From assembly GCA_039029935.1 (NCBI GenBank), contig JBCCFC010000066.1:1-20399 (forward strand): DNA of 20,399 nucleotides. The letters are read 5' to 3'. How positions within the stretch are numbered: the first letter of the stretch is position 1; each line of letters begins with the position of its first letter. Shown one piece after another: positions 8,084 to 16,090 of the stretch. Under the pieces are notes generated by a model. It was not told where the DNA came from, did no database searches, and saw only the letters and a list, made by a program, of their open reading frames with translations. This stretch comes from G039029935 sp039029935. Its GTDB lineage: Bacteria > Chloroflexota > Anaerolineae > Caldilineales > Caldilineaceae. The position numbers and the translations under genes are program-made.

Positions 8084-8677
8084 ATGGATTTTTACGATGA
8101 CAGCAAAAATGTTGATGCCTATATTGAAATGGCCGAGGGCTATGATGGACGTGAATTGATTGACAAACTAGGTCCCTATTTGCCAGAGGGATCAACGGTA
8201 TTGGAGCTTGGTATGGGACCCGGCAAAGATATGGATATCTTGCTCACAAAGTATCAGGTGACGGGTTCAGACCGTTCACAGATATTTGTAGATCGTTATC
8301 GTCAGACCCATCCCGAGGCCGACCTATTGGTTCTTGATGTGACGGCATTAGACGCGCTTGCCACATCTGGCCGCACGTTTGACTGCATCTACTCCAATAA
8401 AGTGTTACATCACCTGACGCGCGATGAGCTAATTGATTCACTCGCACAGCAACATGCGCTGCTCAACGACGGTGGACTGCTCTGCCACGCCTTCTGGTAT
8501 GGTGACGGTGTGCAAGACATACATGGCATGTTGTTTACTTATTATACCGAGGATGACTTTGAAACATTACGAGGGACAGACTTCGAGATTGTGTTGTTGG
8601 AGCGAGCAAAGGAGATGGAGGATGGGGATACCGTGTATGTGATTTTGCGGAAACACTCGAATGACACATCCAACTGA
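8084..8677 (+). CDS. Class I SAM-dependent methyltransferase
   Basis: 197 residues with the Rossmann methyltransferase core. Motif I is VLELGMGPGKD (39-49), an acidic residue at the end of strand 2 is Asp63 (TGSDRS), motif IV is FDCIYSNKVLHHL, and a post-motif segment is LLNDGGLLCHAFW. It resembles small Chloroflexi methyltransferases of unknown substrate. The start is supported by AAGGAG (8073-8078), 5 nt before the ATG. Its last 17 bases overlap the start of the membrane glycosyltransferase gene, so the two are likely translationally coupled. That suggests a glycan or lipid-linked substrate, but this is inference only. Confidence 0.85.
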   Translation: MDFYDDSKNVDAYIEMAEGYDGRELIDKLGPYLPEGSTVLELGMGPGKDMDILLTKYQVTGSDRSQIFVDRYRQTHPEADLLVLDVTALDALATSGRTFDCIYSNKVLHHLTRDELIDSLAQQHALLNDGGLLCHAFWYGDGVQDIHGMLFTYYTEDDFETLRGTDFEIVLLERAKEMEDGDTVYVILRKHSNDTSN

Positions 8678-11213
8678 GCGAGGCACTGCCCATAACCCAA
8701 TGCGCATCACATTTCACACCTTACGCAACTGGTCTTGGTTTTTGCTCAGTCTACTCAGTCTAGTCATCTGTGGATGGCTACTGCATCAAACGATTATGGC
8801 TGCACCCACATCCATTATGCAATCACCGTCACTGGATATCTGGATAGAGCTAGCCGCCATCGCCATCATTGGGGGTTCACTGGGGATATTATATCTTCGC
8901 ATAAATGAACGGCTGCGGGGGATAATCATCCTCAGTCTCTTCAGCCTCTTTCTGTTGGGCATCCTCAGTCTTGTTCTCAAAGAAACATCCTATCCCTTTG
9001 GTGGACTGGGTGGTGATCAGCGGTTTTATGCAGCCTATGTGACCAAGTTGGCAACCTATGGCAGCCACGTTGATGTGATGTATCGTGATTTACTCACGTT
9101 TTACCCGCCTCTCTATTATGCACTATTGGGGCGCGGTGCTGCATTGATGGATATTGAACCCTATGAAATGCTCAAATATGGGTTACTGGTGACAGCACTG
9201 TTGTTGCCTTTTTTCTTGGCCGGGCTGTGGCGCAATCTTGTGAACCACAAAGCCGCTGTGCTGATTACCTTTGTCCTTGTCTTTGCCCCTAATTGGTTCA
9301 AGCCAGCAGAGTGGATTAGTGCCGTCCTCTTTGTTCCTTGGTGGCTCTATTGGGTAGAAAATGTCAGCCAAAGCCATCCCACAAACGGTTGGTATAGAGT
9401 GGGATGGTATGCCATAGGTGGCGTTATTGGTGGTCTACTCTTTCAAAACTACTACTACTGGTTTTTTATCGGCGCACTAAGTCTCGTCGTCAACCAGATT
9501 GACCGTTGGGTGACAAAAAACAACCCCAGCACTCCGCAGCGGTTTCATCTATTGAAAGCTGTCACCCTCTTGACCTGTGCTGCACTCTTTAGCGCAAACT
9601 ACTGGCTCCCCTATCTCTACAGCATGTATACCACAGGCGGTTGGACGCCATTACAAAATCGCTGGCTTACATCAGGAAAAATAGAATTCCCTCTCCCCTT
9701 TGTCAGCTTTTCGTTGACCGGACTTGTGTCCATGTTTGGCCTACTCACGTTATGGGTAGGGGCAAGATGGAATCCACTCTGTCGCGGACTGCGCAATCTG
9801 TTAATCGCCTCGTACCTTTGGCTGCTGTTGGGGTATATGGGCATTTTACTCGACCAACCCTTGCTCTCCTTTCGCGCCTATCCACTGATTGAACATTTGC
9901 TGCTAGTGGGCGCATTGCTGGGCTTTGCTGGATGCTGGTTCCCAGAAATGAGGATTTGGCCGGATGCACAACGCAAAACAAAGGATGGACCGCGTAGTGA
10001 AGCCTTATTGTTGTTGAGACGGTGTGCGCAGTTGACAGCCCCTGTCTTAATCATAGGATTGCTGTGCTTTTTTGTGGTCGATACAGCACGGTCACTCAAA
10101 GACGACAAGCATGTTGTCCGTGCACAGGAGGCACAGCCACCACAATCCTTGCTTGATGCGTTTGATGGTTTGACCAATAACATAACTCATGACAAAGTGT
10201 TGTGGACCGATGCCGCCTACATTGACGTGTTTGCCTATCGCCCACTCTACACGTTTTTGCCTTGGAGTGCGCATTTTAGCCACCCGGCTGGGCTTTTTCA
10301 TCAGCGTGTAGACTTTTTAGAGAAGCTGGCAACCACACACTCACCCAGCCTCTTTGCAATGGCCTTGATGAACAATCGCTATGACGCCATCGACTACGTG
10401 ACGCTCAAATCGGTGAATGGTCAATACCTCTTTTCCTACAGCGAGGATAACTTCCCTGACCGTACACGCCAACGTACCTTTGCCTACCCCGTAACGCTCT
10501 TTGCCGAGCCATACTTTGAGACGCGTCAGGGTGATACGGTCAATGTTGTGTTGCCAGTACGCACACAAAATCCGCTGTCCAATATGAGTTTTGACCAGAA
10601 TGAATCTATCACTTTGGAGGCATGGGCGCAGTTATATGCGTTGCAGACAACCTTTGGGTCACATGTCACATTGACTGGCAAGCAACCCACAGCGATGGAA
10701 AGTGCGCAAGTGCTGTCACAAGCCGACTTGTCGCAATTGCCCAAAGAGGCATTGCTTGATTTGCATATGACTGCAACAGACTCGTTGGCTGAACAGACAC
10801 GACATGCCATCAATGATCGTTTTCAAGCAGACCCCACGGTACAGATGTTGCCTGACCTTATTTTGATGGATCAAGTAGGGACACACAAACTCAATATCCT
10901 TGCCTATGCAGTTGAGGAGCGGAACGAGCAGAGCTTTCAATTGACGCTCTATTTCGAGGTGTTATCACCGCTCGATCATGATTACACCCTGTGGTATCAT
11001 GCGTTTCATGATGGCAATAAGTTGATTCTGGATCACGAGCCTGTAACCCCCAACACAAGCTGGCGCGTCGGCAAAATCTACAGCGATAGCTACATCGTTC
11101 CTGTGGCATTGGCAGACAGTAAGGTTGAGTTTGGCTTTTGGAACACTGAAAAAGATGTGCGCTTGATTCAAACGTCTTGGGAGATGGGTGTGCCGTTGGT
11201 ATTTGTTGAATAA
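8661..11213 (+). CDS. AftA-like GT-C membrane glycosyltransferase with extra C-terminal beta domain
   Basis: 850 residues. The first ~475 hold about 11-13 hydrophobic helices. The first large loop (117-170) reads GGDQRFYAAYVTKL, then FYPPLYYALLGRGAAL and a PYEMLK segment. From memory this follows the signature loop of actinobacterial AftA (GT85, galactan arabinofuranosyltransferase), in which a DQ/DN pair and FYPP occur in the same order. Residues about 500-640 (LYTFLPWSAHFSHPAGLFHQRVDFLEKLA, then SYSEDNFP) fit the AftA C-terminal soluble domain. A further ~130 residues (720-850) form a beta-rich domain with DYTLWYHAF and SWRVGKIYSDSYIVPV, similar to domains at the ends of Chloroflexi membrane glycosyltransferases. 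It is expected to use a polyprenyl-linked sugar donor at the membrane. Arabinose transfer is not shown. The start at 8661 overlaps the methyltransferase gene; ATG at 8700 is an alternative. Confidence 0.72.
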   Translation: MTHPTERGTAHNPMRITFHTLRNWSWFLLSLLSLVICGWLLHQTIMAAPTSIMQSPSLDIWIELAAIAIIGGSLGILYLRINERLRGIIILSLFSLFLLGILSLVLKETSYPFGGLGGDQRFYAAYVTKLATYGSHVDVMYRDLLTFYPPLYYALLGRGAALMDIEPYEMLKYGLLVTALLLPFFLAGLWRNLVNHKAAVLITFVLVFAPNWFKPAEWISAVLFVPWWLYWVENVSQSHPTNGWYRVGWYAIGGVIGGLLFQNYYYWFFIGALSLVVNQIDRWVTKNNPSTPQRFHLLKAVTLLTCAALFSANYWLPYLYSMYTTGGWTPLQNRWLTSGKIEFPLPFVSFSLTGLVSMFGLLTLWVGARWNPLCRGLRNLLIASYLWLLLGYMGILLDQPLLSFRAYPLIEHLLLVGALLGFAGCWFPEMRIWPDAQRKTKDGPRSEALLLLRRCAQLTAPVLIIGLLCFFVVDTARSLKDDKHVVRAQEAQPPQSLLDAFDGLTNNITHDKVLWTDAAYIDVFAYRPLYTFLPWSAHFSHPAGLFHQRVDFLEKLATTHSPSLFAMALMNNRYDAIDYVTLKSVNGQYLFSYSEDNFPDRTRQRTFAYPVTLFAEPYFETRQGDTVNVVLPVRTQNPLSNMSFDQNESITLEAWAQLYALQTTFGSHVTLTGKQPTAMESAQVLSQADLSQLPKEALLDLHMTATDSLAEQTRHAINDRFQADPTVQMLPDLILMDQVGTHKLNILAYAVEERNEQSFQLTLYFEVLSPLDHDYTLWYHAFHDGNKLILDHEPVTPNTSWRVGKIYSDSYIVPVALADSKVEFGFWNTEKDVRLIQTSWEMGVPLVFVE

Positions 11214-11234
11214 GATAGTTGTGAGGAGCAAACA

Positions 11235-11618
11235 ATGGATAAGATTATCATCAGCAATTTGCTGGTACGCGGGATATTAGGTATCGACCCTGATGAGCGT
11301 GTCAACAAGCAAGATATCGTGATCAATCTCGAACTCTACACCGATATCCGCAGAGCCGCAGAAACCGAAGAGTTGGCCTATTCGATTGATTACAGCGTTG
11401 TCTCTAATCGGATTGTAAAGCATGTTGAAGAGAGCCAAGATTTGCTGATTGAAAAGCTGGTGACAGATGTGGCGCGGTTGGTTTTGAGTGAATTTGAGGT
11501 CGAGAAGGTCAAGGTGCGGATTGACAAACCGAGGGCCGCCCGTTTTGGCAGTTCGGTTGGGATTGAGATTGTACGTAGCAGAGCGGATTTTGGTGAACTA
11601 ATCGAATTCATTGCGTAG
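11235..11618 (+). CDS. folB: Dihydroneopterin aldolase
   Basis: 127 residues of the FolB family. It cleaves 7,8-dihydroneopterin to 6-hydroxymethyl-dihydropterin and glycolaldehyde in folate synthesis, usually as a cytosolic octamer. Diagnostic features are GILGIDPDER with the pterin-site Glu21, the AYSIDYSVV segment with Tyr53, LLIEKL with Glu73, and VRIDKPRA with the catalytic Lys98. A clear ribosome site (GAGGAG, 11223-11228) sits 6 nt before the ATG, and the gene follows the glycosyltransferase gene by 21 nt, so it shares that operon. No folK, folP or folE lies nearby. The 3' end overlaps the convergent gene by 21 nt. Confidence 0.93.
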   Translation: MDKIIISNLLVRGILGIDPDERVNKQDIVINLELYTDIRRAAETEELAYSIDYSVVSNRIVKHVEESQDLLIEKLVTDVARLVLSEFEVEKVKVRIDKPRAARFGSSVGIEIVRSRADFGELIEFIA

Positions 11619-12194
11619 CTGCGTATAGGCGGCATCAATCCCGTTGGCACGACATTGCTGGAGCAAGTACTGATGTAGCCGAAGTTGTCCAGCCGCGCGT
11701 TCATCCGCTTGATTCCCCTCCAGCAACATATTCAATGTCATCTCGCCAACATCGGTGAGCAGCGTGTTTGCATGTTCGTGGATAAACGCCTGCGATGCCT
11801 CCCAATCCGAGGTCTGAATCCACGCGATGAGCAAATCGGCCACCGCATCAATCTCACCTGCATCGCTCAGGGTTTCTGCGGCCTCATCAACGACAGCAAG
11901 CAGTTGTGCGGCCATATGCTCGATCTCATCCTGAGAGTGTTGACGCATTCGCTGGAGATCAACCAACCGCTCACGAATGACCTCCGCATCCTCGCTGGTT
12001 TCGTTTTCAGCCAGATATGCCTCACCCGACTCAGACAGGGCATCCAATTTCTCCGCGGTGTTTTGTGCCACCAGCATAAGCATCTGTGCTGGTGCATGGA
12101 TGGCGCGTAGAATGTCGAGTAATTCATCCTGATTGGGTGTTTGCAGGGCTTTCAGCATGTCAAGCAATGGATTGCTGGTTGGTTCTTGAGACAT
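11598..12194 (-). CDS. Uncharacterised helical protein with CHAT/TPR-protein-like C-terminus
   Basis: 198 residues, acidic and almost entirely alpha-helical by composition, with no signal peptide or membrane helix. Residues about 58-115 (VIRERLVDLQRMRQHSQDEIEHMAAQLL) are heptad-like and may form a coiled coil. The C-terminus (HQYLLQQCRANGIDAAY) resembles a segment that recurs in Chloroflexi CHAT/TPR-type proteins, usually written LLxxCRxxGxxAAF. That resemblance is from memory and not proof of function. The ATG has a strong AAAGGAG site (12201-12207). The stop codon lies inside the last codons of the convergent folB gene. I do not recognise a named family. Confidence 0.75.
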   Translation of the reverse strand: MSQEPTSNPLLDMLKALQTPNQDELLDILRAIHAPAQMLMLVAQNTAEKLDALSESGEAYLAENETSEDAEVIRERLVDLQRMRQHSQDEIEHMAAQLLAVVDEAAETLSDAGEIDAVADLLIAWIQTSDWEASQAFIHEHANTLLTDVGEMTLNMLLEGNQADERAAGQLRLHQYLLQQCRANGIDAAYTQLRNEFD

Positions 12195-12291
12195 GCGTTG
12201 CTCCTTTGCATTTTGTGTTCAACTGGTTATCAATTGGCCTGATTCATTATACAACAGATCGGCAATCTATTTTACTGGGCATTTGCTTCTC

Positions 12292-12328
12292 CAAAAAAAT
12301 AGAGACCCACATCACTGTGAATCTCTAT
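12292..12328 (-). terminator. Rho-independent terminator of the sigma/LysM operon
   Basis: On the minus strand ATAGAGA pairs with TCTCTAT (plus coordinates 12299-12305 and 12322-12328), with a possible inner CAC/GTG pairing, followed by a run of seven T. It lies about 30-65 nt after the stop of the LysM protein gene, so it ends that transcript before the promoter of the next minus-strand gene. Confidence 0.75.
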
Positions 12329-12356
12329 GAGTGCTGTTGATTTTGCTCTATCGCTA

Positions 12357-14537
12357 CTAATTTCCTGCGGGCAACGGTGACTCAGGCTGTGCTTGTTCTG
12401 CATTGCCACCATTACCACCACCAATCGGCTGGACCTTGGGTGTCGGTGTTGCCACAGATGCGCTCGTTGCTGTATCCGTTGCCTCGCCGACCACAGGCGT
12501 TGCCGTTGCTGGCACAGGCGTCGGTGGTGGGGGCGGTTCAGGAGATGCTTTGGCAGGCTCAGGCTCAAATACGGTCGGTGTTGGCTCAACCGTCGGCTGG
12601 CTCTCATTGCCTGCGTCCGCTGTTAGTGTCGCCATTGGCTCTGGTGTGTCAGTATCCGGCGCATCCGTATCCTGCACAGCAGTTGCAGTTGGCTCTACCT
12701 CATCATCAACCATTGGTGTCGCAGTCGCTTCCTCAGAACCATCTTGAGGTGTCTCGTCAGGTGTCTCTGTGGCAACATCATCCACAATGGGCGTTTCGGT
12801 AGGTGTATCAACAGGAATGTCAGTTGGTGTAGCTTCCTCTGTCACAACGGGTTCAACAGTAGGCTCAGTCGTCGCCTCAACCGTAGGTTCAGCCGTTGAT
12901 ACAGGTGTATCTACTGGTGCAGGCGTTACTGTTGGCACAGACGTTGCCTCTATAGTCGGTGCAGGTGTCACCTCCACGGTTGGGGTATCACCCACTGGCA
13001 GATTGGTATCCGTTACAACGACTGTAAAGACTGGTTCACGAGTGACCGTTGGGGTTGGGCTACTGGTTGCTTCCGGCGTATCGACTGGCTCTGTCACAAC
13101 TGGCTCTGTCACAACAGTGGCTGTAATCGGTGCTGTTGTTGTCACAGGAATACTGGTACTCGTTGCCGTATGCTCAGGCGTAGCCGTTGGCTCATCTGTT
13201 GGCACTGCTGTCAGGGTTGCTGCCAGAGTTGCTGCCTGTGTCGCAACCAGAGCGGTCGTCGGTGCAGCCGTTGGTGGCTGCGTAGCCGTCGGCACAGGTG
13301 TACTGGCGGCACTATTGCTATTATTGATGGTTGCAAGAGGGACATAAATGTCTTCACCTGCAAGAATGACATCACTCTCTAGGCAGTTGACATCCATTAG
13401 TTGCAGCACACTTGTACCGCCCCATGCGGCCAATTGAGACAGTGTGTTCCCAGATCGAATCTGATAGACCCCCCATCCGCCTGGCTGTGATTTTTGACAG
13501 AGCGTGACTATAGTGGTTGGGGTTGGCGTTGGAATCGCAACAGGTGGCGGAATCACCCTTAGCTGAATCCCCTGCACTAAGGGAGCACTATCACCACCGC
13601 CTGCACCTTGACCAGGCAAAATTTGGTAGAACAGTTCAACGCTTGCACCCTCAACCAGCTCACCAATAATGTCCATAGGCGCATATTCGTCTATGTTGGC
13701 ATCGGACTGATAGCGTGGCACCACAAGGAATGGCCCAATCTTATAACGGTCACTGCTGCTTGTGCCATAGTATACCAGCGTTGCTTGTTCCTGGATCACA
13801 ACATCATTGCGGTCAATGACATTGATCACGTCCTCAGCCATCTCTGCCTGTTGTATACTAAGCACCTCGTCTCGCTGATCAAGCGGTGTCAATCGCAATT
13901 CTTGTTCCCAAATCCACTGTTTGAGCGGATAGGCCAAATCGCCTGGCTCGGATGCATCGGCAACATTATAGACCCCAAAACTGCTGAACAGCACAGCGAG
14001 TACAACCACGGCTATGGCTGCGGCTGCACGTGGAATGCCACCCCCTTGGGGAACAAAAATTGACTGTAATCCGTTGAGAAACCGTTGGGCTATGTCATCA
14101 AAGAAACGACCCGTTGTCTGTTGTGTCTGTTGTGTATCACCCGTCGCTGTGTTTGGAACGGTGACGACATCTGGCTCAAAGTCTTCGATAGCTGTACGCA
14201 ATCGTGTTGCCTCAGCAAAGAACTCTGCCAGATCCGCCTCCCGTCGTTCCGCCGACATCGGTGGCACAGGTTCAGCCTGAATGTCCACCGTCATCTCAAC
14301 AATCGGTAACATCTCCTGCAACTCAGCGTGCATGGAAATAGGTACAGACGCAAGAACAGACTCCAATGGCTCGCCTTCCATGAAGCGGTCAATGGCCTCT
14401 GCAAAGTAGTCAAAATGATCATCGTCACCCATCGGCATGTTTGGCAATGTGCTGCCAAATAGAGGGTCGTTATGATGATCTTCGGGAGGTTGATTATATG
14501 ATGTTGTTGATTTAGAAAATTGGTCTTTTCGGTTCAT
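12357..14537 (-). CDS. Membrane anti-sigma-like protein with DUF5667-like segment, LysM domain and Thr/Pro stalk
   Basis: 726 residues from the ATG at 14535-14537, which begins 1 nt after the sigma factor stop codon, so translation is probably coupled. Residues 1-165 are cytoplasmic and acidic (DHFDYFAEAIDRFMEGE), like the sigma-binding part of Chloroflexi anti-sigma proteins. A single membrane helix lies at about 169-190 (AAAAIAVVVLAVLFSSFGVY). Just outside is a DUF5667-like helix pair (DLAYPLKQWIWEQELRLT, QQAEMAEDVINVI), then a beta-rich segment. A LysM domain at about 355-402 (GVYQIRSGNTLSQLA, AGEDIYVPL) should bind peptidoglycan or another N-acetylglucosamine polymer. The last ~310 residues are a low-complexity Thr/Pro/Ala/Glu/Val stalk with no sorting signal. 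The likely role is membrane sensing that controls the cognate ECF sigma factor. Confidence 0.82.
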   Translation of the reverse strand: MNRKDQFSKSTTSYNQPPEDHHNDPLFGSTLPNMPMGDDDHFDYFAEAIDRFMEGEPLESVLASVPISMHAELQEMLPIVEMTVDIQAEPVPPMSAERREADLAEFFAEATRLRTAIEDFEPDVVTVPNTATGDTQQTQQTTGRFFDDIAQRFLNGLQSIFVPQGGGIPRAAAAIAVVVLAVLFSSFGVYNVADASEPGDLAYPLKQWIWEQELRLTPLDQRDEVLSIQQAEMAEDVINVIDRNDVVIQEQATLVYYGTSSSDRYKIGPFLVVPRYQSDANIDEYAPMDIIGELVEGASVELFYQILPGQGAGGGDSAPLVQGIQLRVIPPPVAIPTPTPTTIVTLCQKSQPGGWGVYQIRSGNTLSQLAAWGGTSVLQLMDVNCLESDVILAGEDIYVPLATINNSNSAASTPVPTATQPPTAAPTTALVATQAATLAATLTAVPTDEPTATPEHTATSTSIPVTTTAPITATVVTEPVVTEPVDTPEATSSPTPTVTREPVFTVVVTDTNLPVGDTPTVEVTPAPTIEATSVPTVTPAPVDTPVSTAEPTVEATTEPTVEPVVTEEATPTDIPVDTPTETPIVDDVATETPDETPQDGSEEATATPMVDDEVEPTATAVQDTDAPDTDTPEPMATLTADAGNESQPTVEPTPTVFEPEPAKASPEPPPPPTPVPATATPVVGEATDTATSASVATPTPKVQPIGGGNGGNAEQAQPESPLPAGN

Positions 14538-14538
14538 G

Positions 14539-15138
14539 CTAGCGTAATTGCTCGTGTTGCAGTAGCTGACGCAACGTAGCAACGGCACGGTATTGCAGGG
14601 CCTTGATGGCCCCTTCGGTCTTGTTCATCATCGTAGCTACTTCATTTATACTATAGCCTTCTAGGAAGCGTAAACTTATCACTTCCGCCTGCTCTTCGGT
14701 TAGTCGCCGAATTGCAGCCTTCAATCGATCACTTTCCAGACTCTTCTCTGCTGCCTCGACGGGACTATCGCCATCCGCCTTCAGCTCAAACGTATCATCA
14801 ATGGATACCTGCTGCTGACGGTCGCGCCGCCGATAGTAGTCCACAATCAAATTGTGGGCGATACGATAAATCCAGCCAGAAAATGAACTATTCCAGGCTT
14901 TGCGGTTGCGAATCGCTTCAAGCATCTTCAGGAATACTTGAGCCTTCAAATCCTCGGCCAACGCTTGGTTGCTGGTACGTCGGTAAATATACGTATATAT
15001 TTTACCTTCATACCGTTTATACAACTCTCCAAGCGCAGCTTCGTCATAATGAATCGCACGATTCAACAACTGCTCTTCGCTATGTTCAGTTAATGCACCC
15101 ATGTGTGCATGTGAATCTGTATTGCTGCCGTTGCGCAA
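14539..15138 (-). CDS. ECF-type RNA polymerase sigma factor
   Basis: 199 residues. Sigma region 2 spans about 30-105 (LGELYKRYEGKIYTYIYRR, AEDLKAQVFLKMLEAI, GWIYRIAHNLIVDYYRRR). Sigma region 4 is at about 144-193 (LTEEQAEVISLRFLEGYS, then the helix-turn-helix INEVATMMNKTEGAIKALQYRA). A negatively charged linker separates them. It should direct RNA polymerase to a small regulon, probably including its own operon. The start is taken as a TTG at 15136-15138 because GAAGG sits just upstream. An ATG at 15100-15102 is an alternative with no visible ribosome site. The downstream membrane protein is the likely anti-sigma factor. Confidence 0.9.
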   Translation of the reverse strand: MRNGSNTDSHAHMGALTEHSEEQLLNRAIHYDEAALGELYKRYEGKIYTYIYRRTSNQALAEDLKAQVFLKMLEAIRNRKAWNSSFSGWIYRIAHNLIVDYYRRRDRQQQVSIDDTFELKADGDSPVEAAEKSLESDRLKAAIRRLTEEQAEVISLRFLEGYSINEVATMMNKTEGAIKALQYRAVATLRQLLQHEQLR

Positions 15139-15182
15139 AAGCCTTCTACCTACGATGACGTTACATTCAAAAAATAATTACG

Positions 15183-15210
15183 ATGAATTTTAAAATTTTT
15201 CAAAATTCAT
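15183..15210 (-). promoter_or_regulatory. Perfect 9-bp palindrome in the sigma operon promoter region
   Basis: ATGAATTTT and AAAATTCAT flank a 10-nt AT-rich spacer, about 45-70 nt upstream of the sigma factor start. On the minus strand a TTGTCA-like -35 hexamer just upstream, spaced about 17 nt from TTTAAA inside the palindrome, gives a possible promoter. The palindrome is therefore a candidate operator or autoregulatory site. Confidence 0.4.
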
Positions 15211-15321
15211 GTGACAATTGACTTATTTGCAGCATTTGTAGCTATTGCCATGCCAATTCAATAGTCAACCATCCCGATTGTTTATTCCATCCAACAGGAA
15301 ACAAAAGCTTCCTGATCCTCT

Positions 15322-15358
15322 ACCCATAACACGGGCATCCTGTCCGTTGCTTACATAT
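15322..15358. repeat. Rearranged copy of the 543-582 repeat words
   Basis: The segment CACGGGCATCCTGTCCGTTGC, read here in pieces (ACGGGC, CATCCTGTCCGTTGC), combines halves of the two hairpins found at 543-582 and can form an imperfect hairpin. It lies in the 250-nt gap (15139-15388) between the sigma gene and the CDP-alcohol transferase gene, in which no coding region is seen. Confidence 0.4.
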
Positions 15359-15388
15359 CAACGCACCAGGATTTGTTTGAGAGCATGT

Positions 15389-16063
15389 TTATATACCAGT
15401 GTGGGTTTGTTGATACACCTCATGAATCCGTTGAAGTGCGGTGATGTTTGTCAGGATTGCCATTCCCCATAGGATTGCTGCCCACACAATCGGGACAGCC
15501 CCACTTAACATAAGACCAAAAATCAACAATCCTAACCGTTCGGGGCGTTGTAATAAACCAACTTTACACTCGACATTCAATGCCTCAGCTCTTGCTCTAG
15601 TATAGCTCACCATGAGCGAGCCAACCAAAATCAAAAAAATCAGCATTGAAAATATTTCAGGTGTATTGATGGTAAAATTACCACTTACATTAATACCAAT
15701 CGCGCCACCTGTCAAATAATAATAGGCGAGTGCAAGGAAGGTGACACTCTCGGCATAGCGATCCAGCGTACTGTCAAAGAATGCCCCAAATGTGCTGGCC
15801 TGTTTTGTTTCGCGAGCCAATGCACCATCCAACATATCGAAGAGACTCGCAATGAGAAGCATAATGCCACCGCCAACAAATCGTCCAGTGGCAAGAAACA
15901 TGGCAGTGACCATTGTCAACACCAAACCCAATAGTGTCAACCCATTGGGGGTGATACCCGTTGGGCGCAACAGCCTGACCATGTAGCGTAGTGGTATCGC
16001 CATAAGTTGGCGACCATAGTTAGAGAGCATCTTCAGTCTACCATCCCTGTCTATCATCTTCAC
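15389..16063 (-). CDS. CDP-alcohol phosphatidyltransferase family protein
   Basis: 224-residue integral membrane enzyme that joins a CDP-activated lipid to a polar alcohol in phospholipid synthesis. The complete catalytic motif is present: D76xxDG(79-80)xxAR(83-84), then G93, D97 and D101 (DMLDGALAR, FGAFFDSTLDRY). Six hydrophobic segments are expected, beginning at TPNGLTLLGLVLTMVTAMF. The family covers phosphatidylglycerophosphate, phosphatidylinositol-phosphate and archaetidyl-type synthases; the alcohol is not decidable here. Start choice is uncertain: the ATG at 16063 has no clear ribosome site. ATG at 16057 or 16030 is possible, the last with AGGG about 14 nt upstream. It is transcribed divergently from malate dehydrogenase. 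Confidence 0.88.
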   Translation of the reverse strand: MKMIDRDGRLKMLSNYGRQLMAIPLRYMVRLLRPTGITPNGLTLLGLVLTMVTAMFLATGRFVGGGIMLLIASLFDMLDGALARETKQASTFGAFFDSTLDRYAESVTFLALAYYYLTGGAIGINVSGNFTINTPEIFSMLIFLILVGSLMVSYTRARAEALNVECKVGLLQRPERLGLLIFGLMLSGAVPIVWAAILWGMAILTNITALQRIHEVYQQTHTGI

Positions 16064-16070
16064 TGATTTG

Positions 16071-16090
16071 GCCGGAGGTATGCGTCCGGC
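16071..16090. repeat. Short hairpin GCCGGA/TCCGGC
   Basis: A 6-bp perfect stem with an 8-nt loop just upstream of the CDP-alcohol transferase gene. The wording (GGAGGTATGCGTCCGGC) resembles another GC-rich dispersed repeat type and stands out from the AT-rich sequence to its right. Confidence 0.4.

Noticed and set aside
587..11618. Horizontally acquired island or prophage
   Set aside because: No integrase, att repeats, phage genes or clear change in composition; the genes are ordinary metabolic functions.
12740..13300. CRISPR-like repetition in the T/P-rich coding region
   Set aside because: Repeats are short, degenerate, in frame and without spacers of constant length; they are codon-level repeats.
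12403..13347. Long plus-strand open frames (up to 192 codons) opposite the LysM protein tail
   Set aside because: They are the complement of a low-complexity Thr/Pro tract (Gly/Val/Ser-rich nonsense), with no start signals. The minus-strand frame has the domains.
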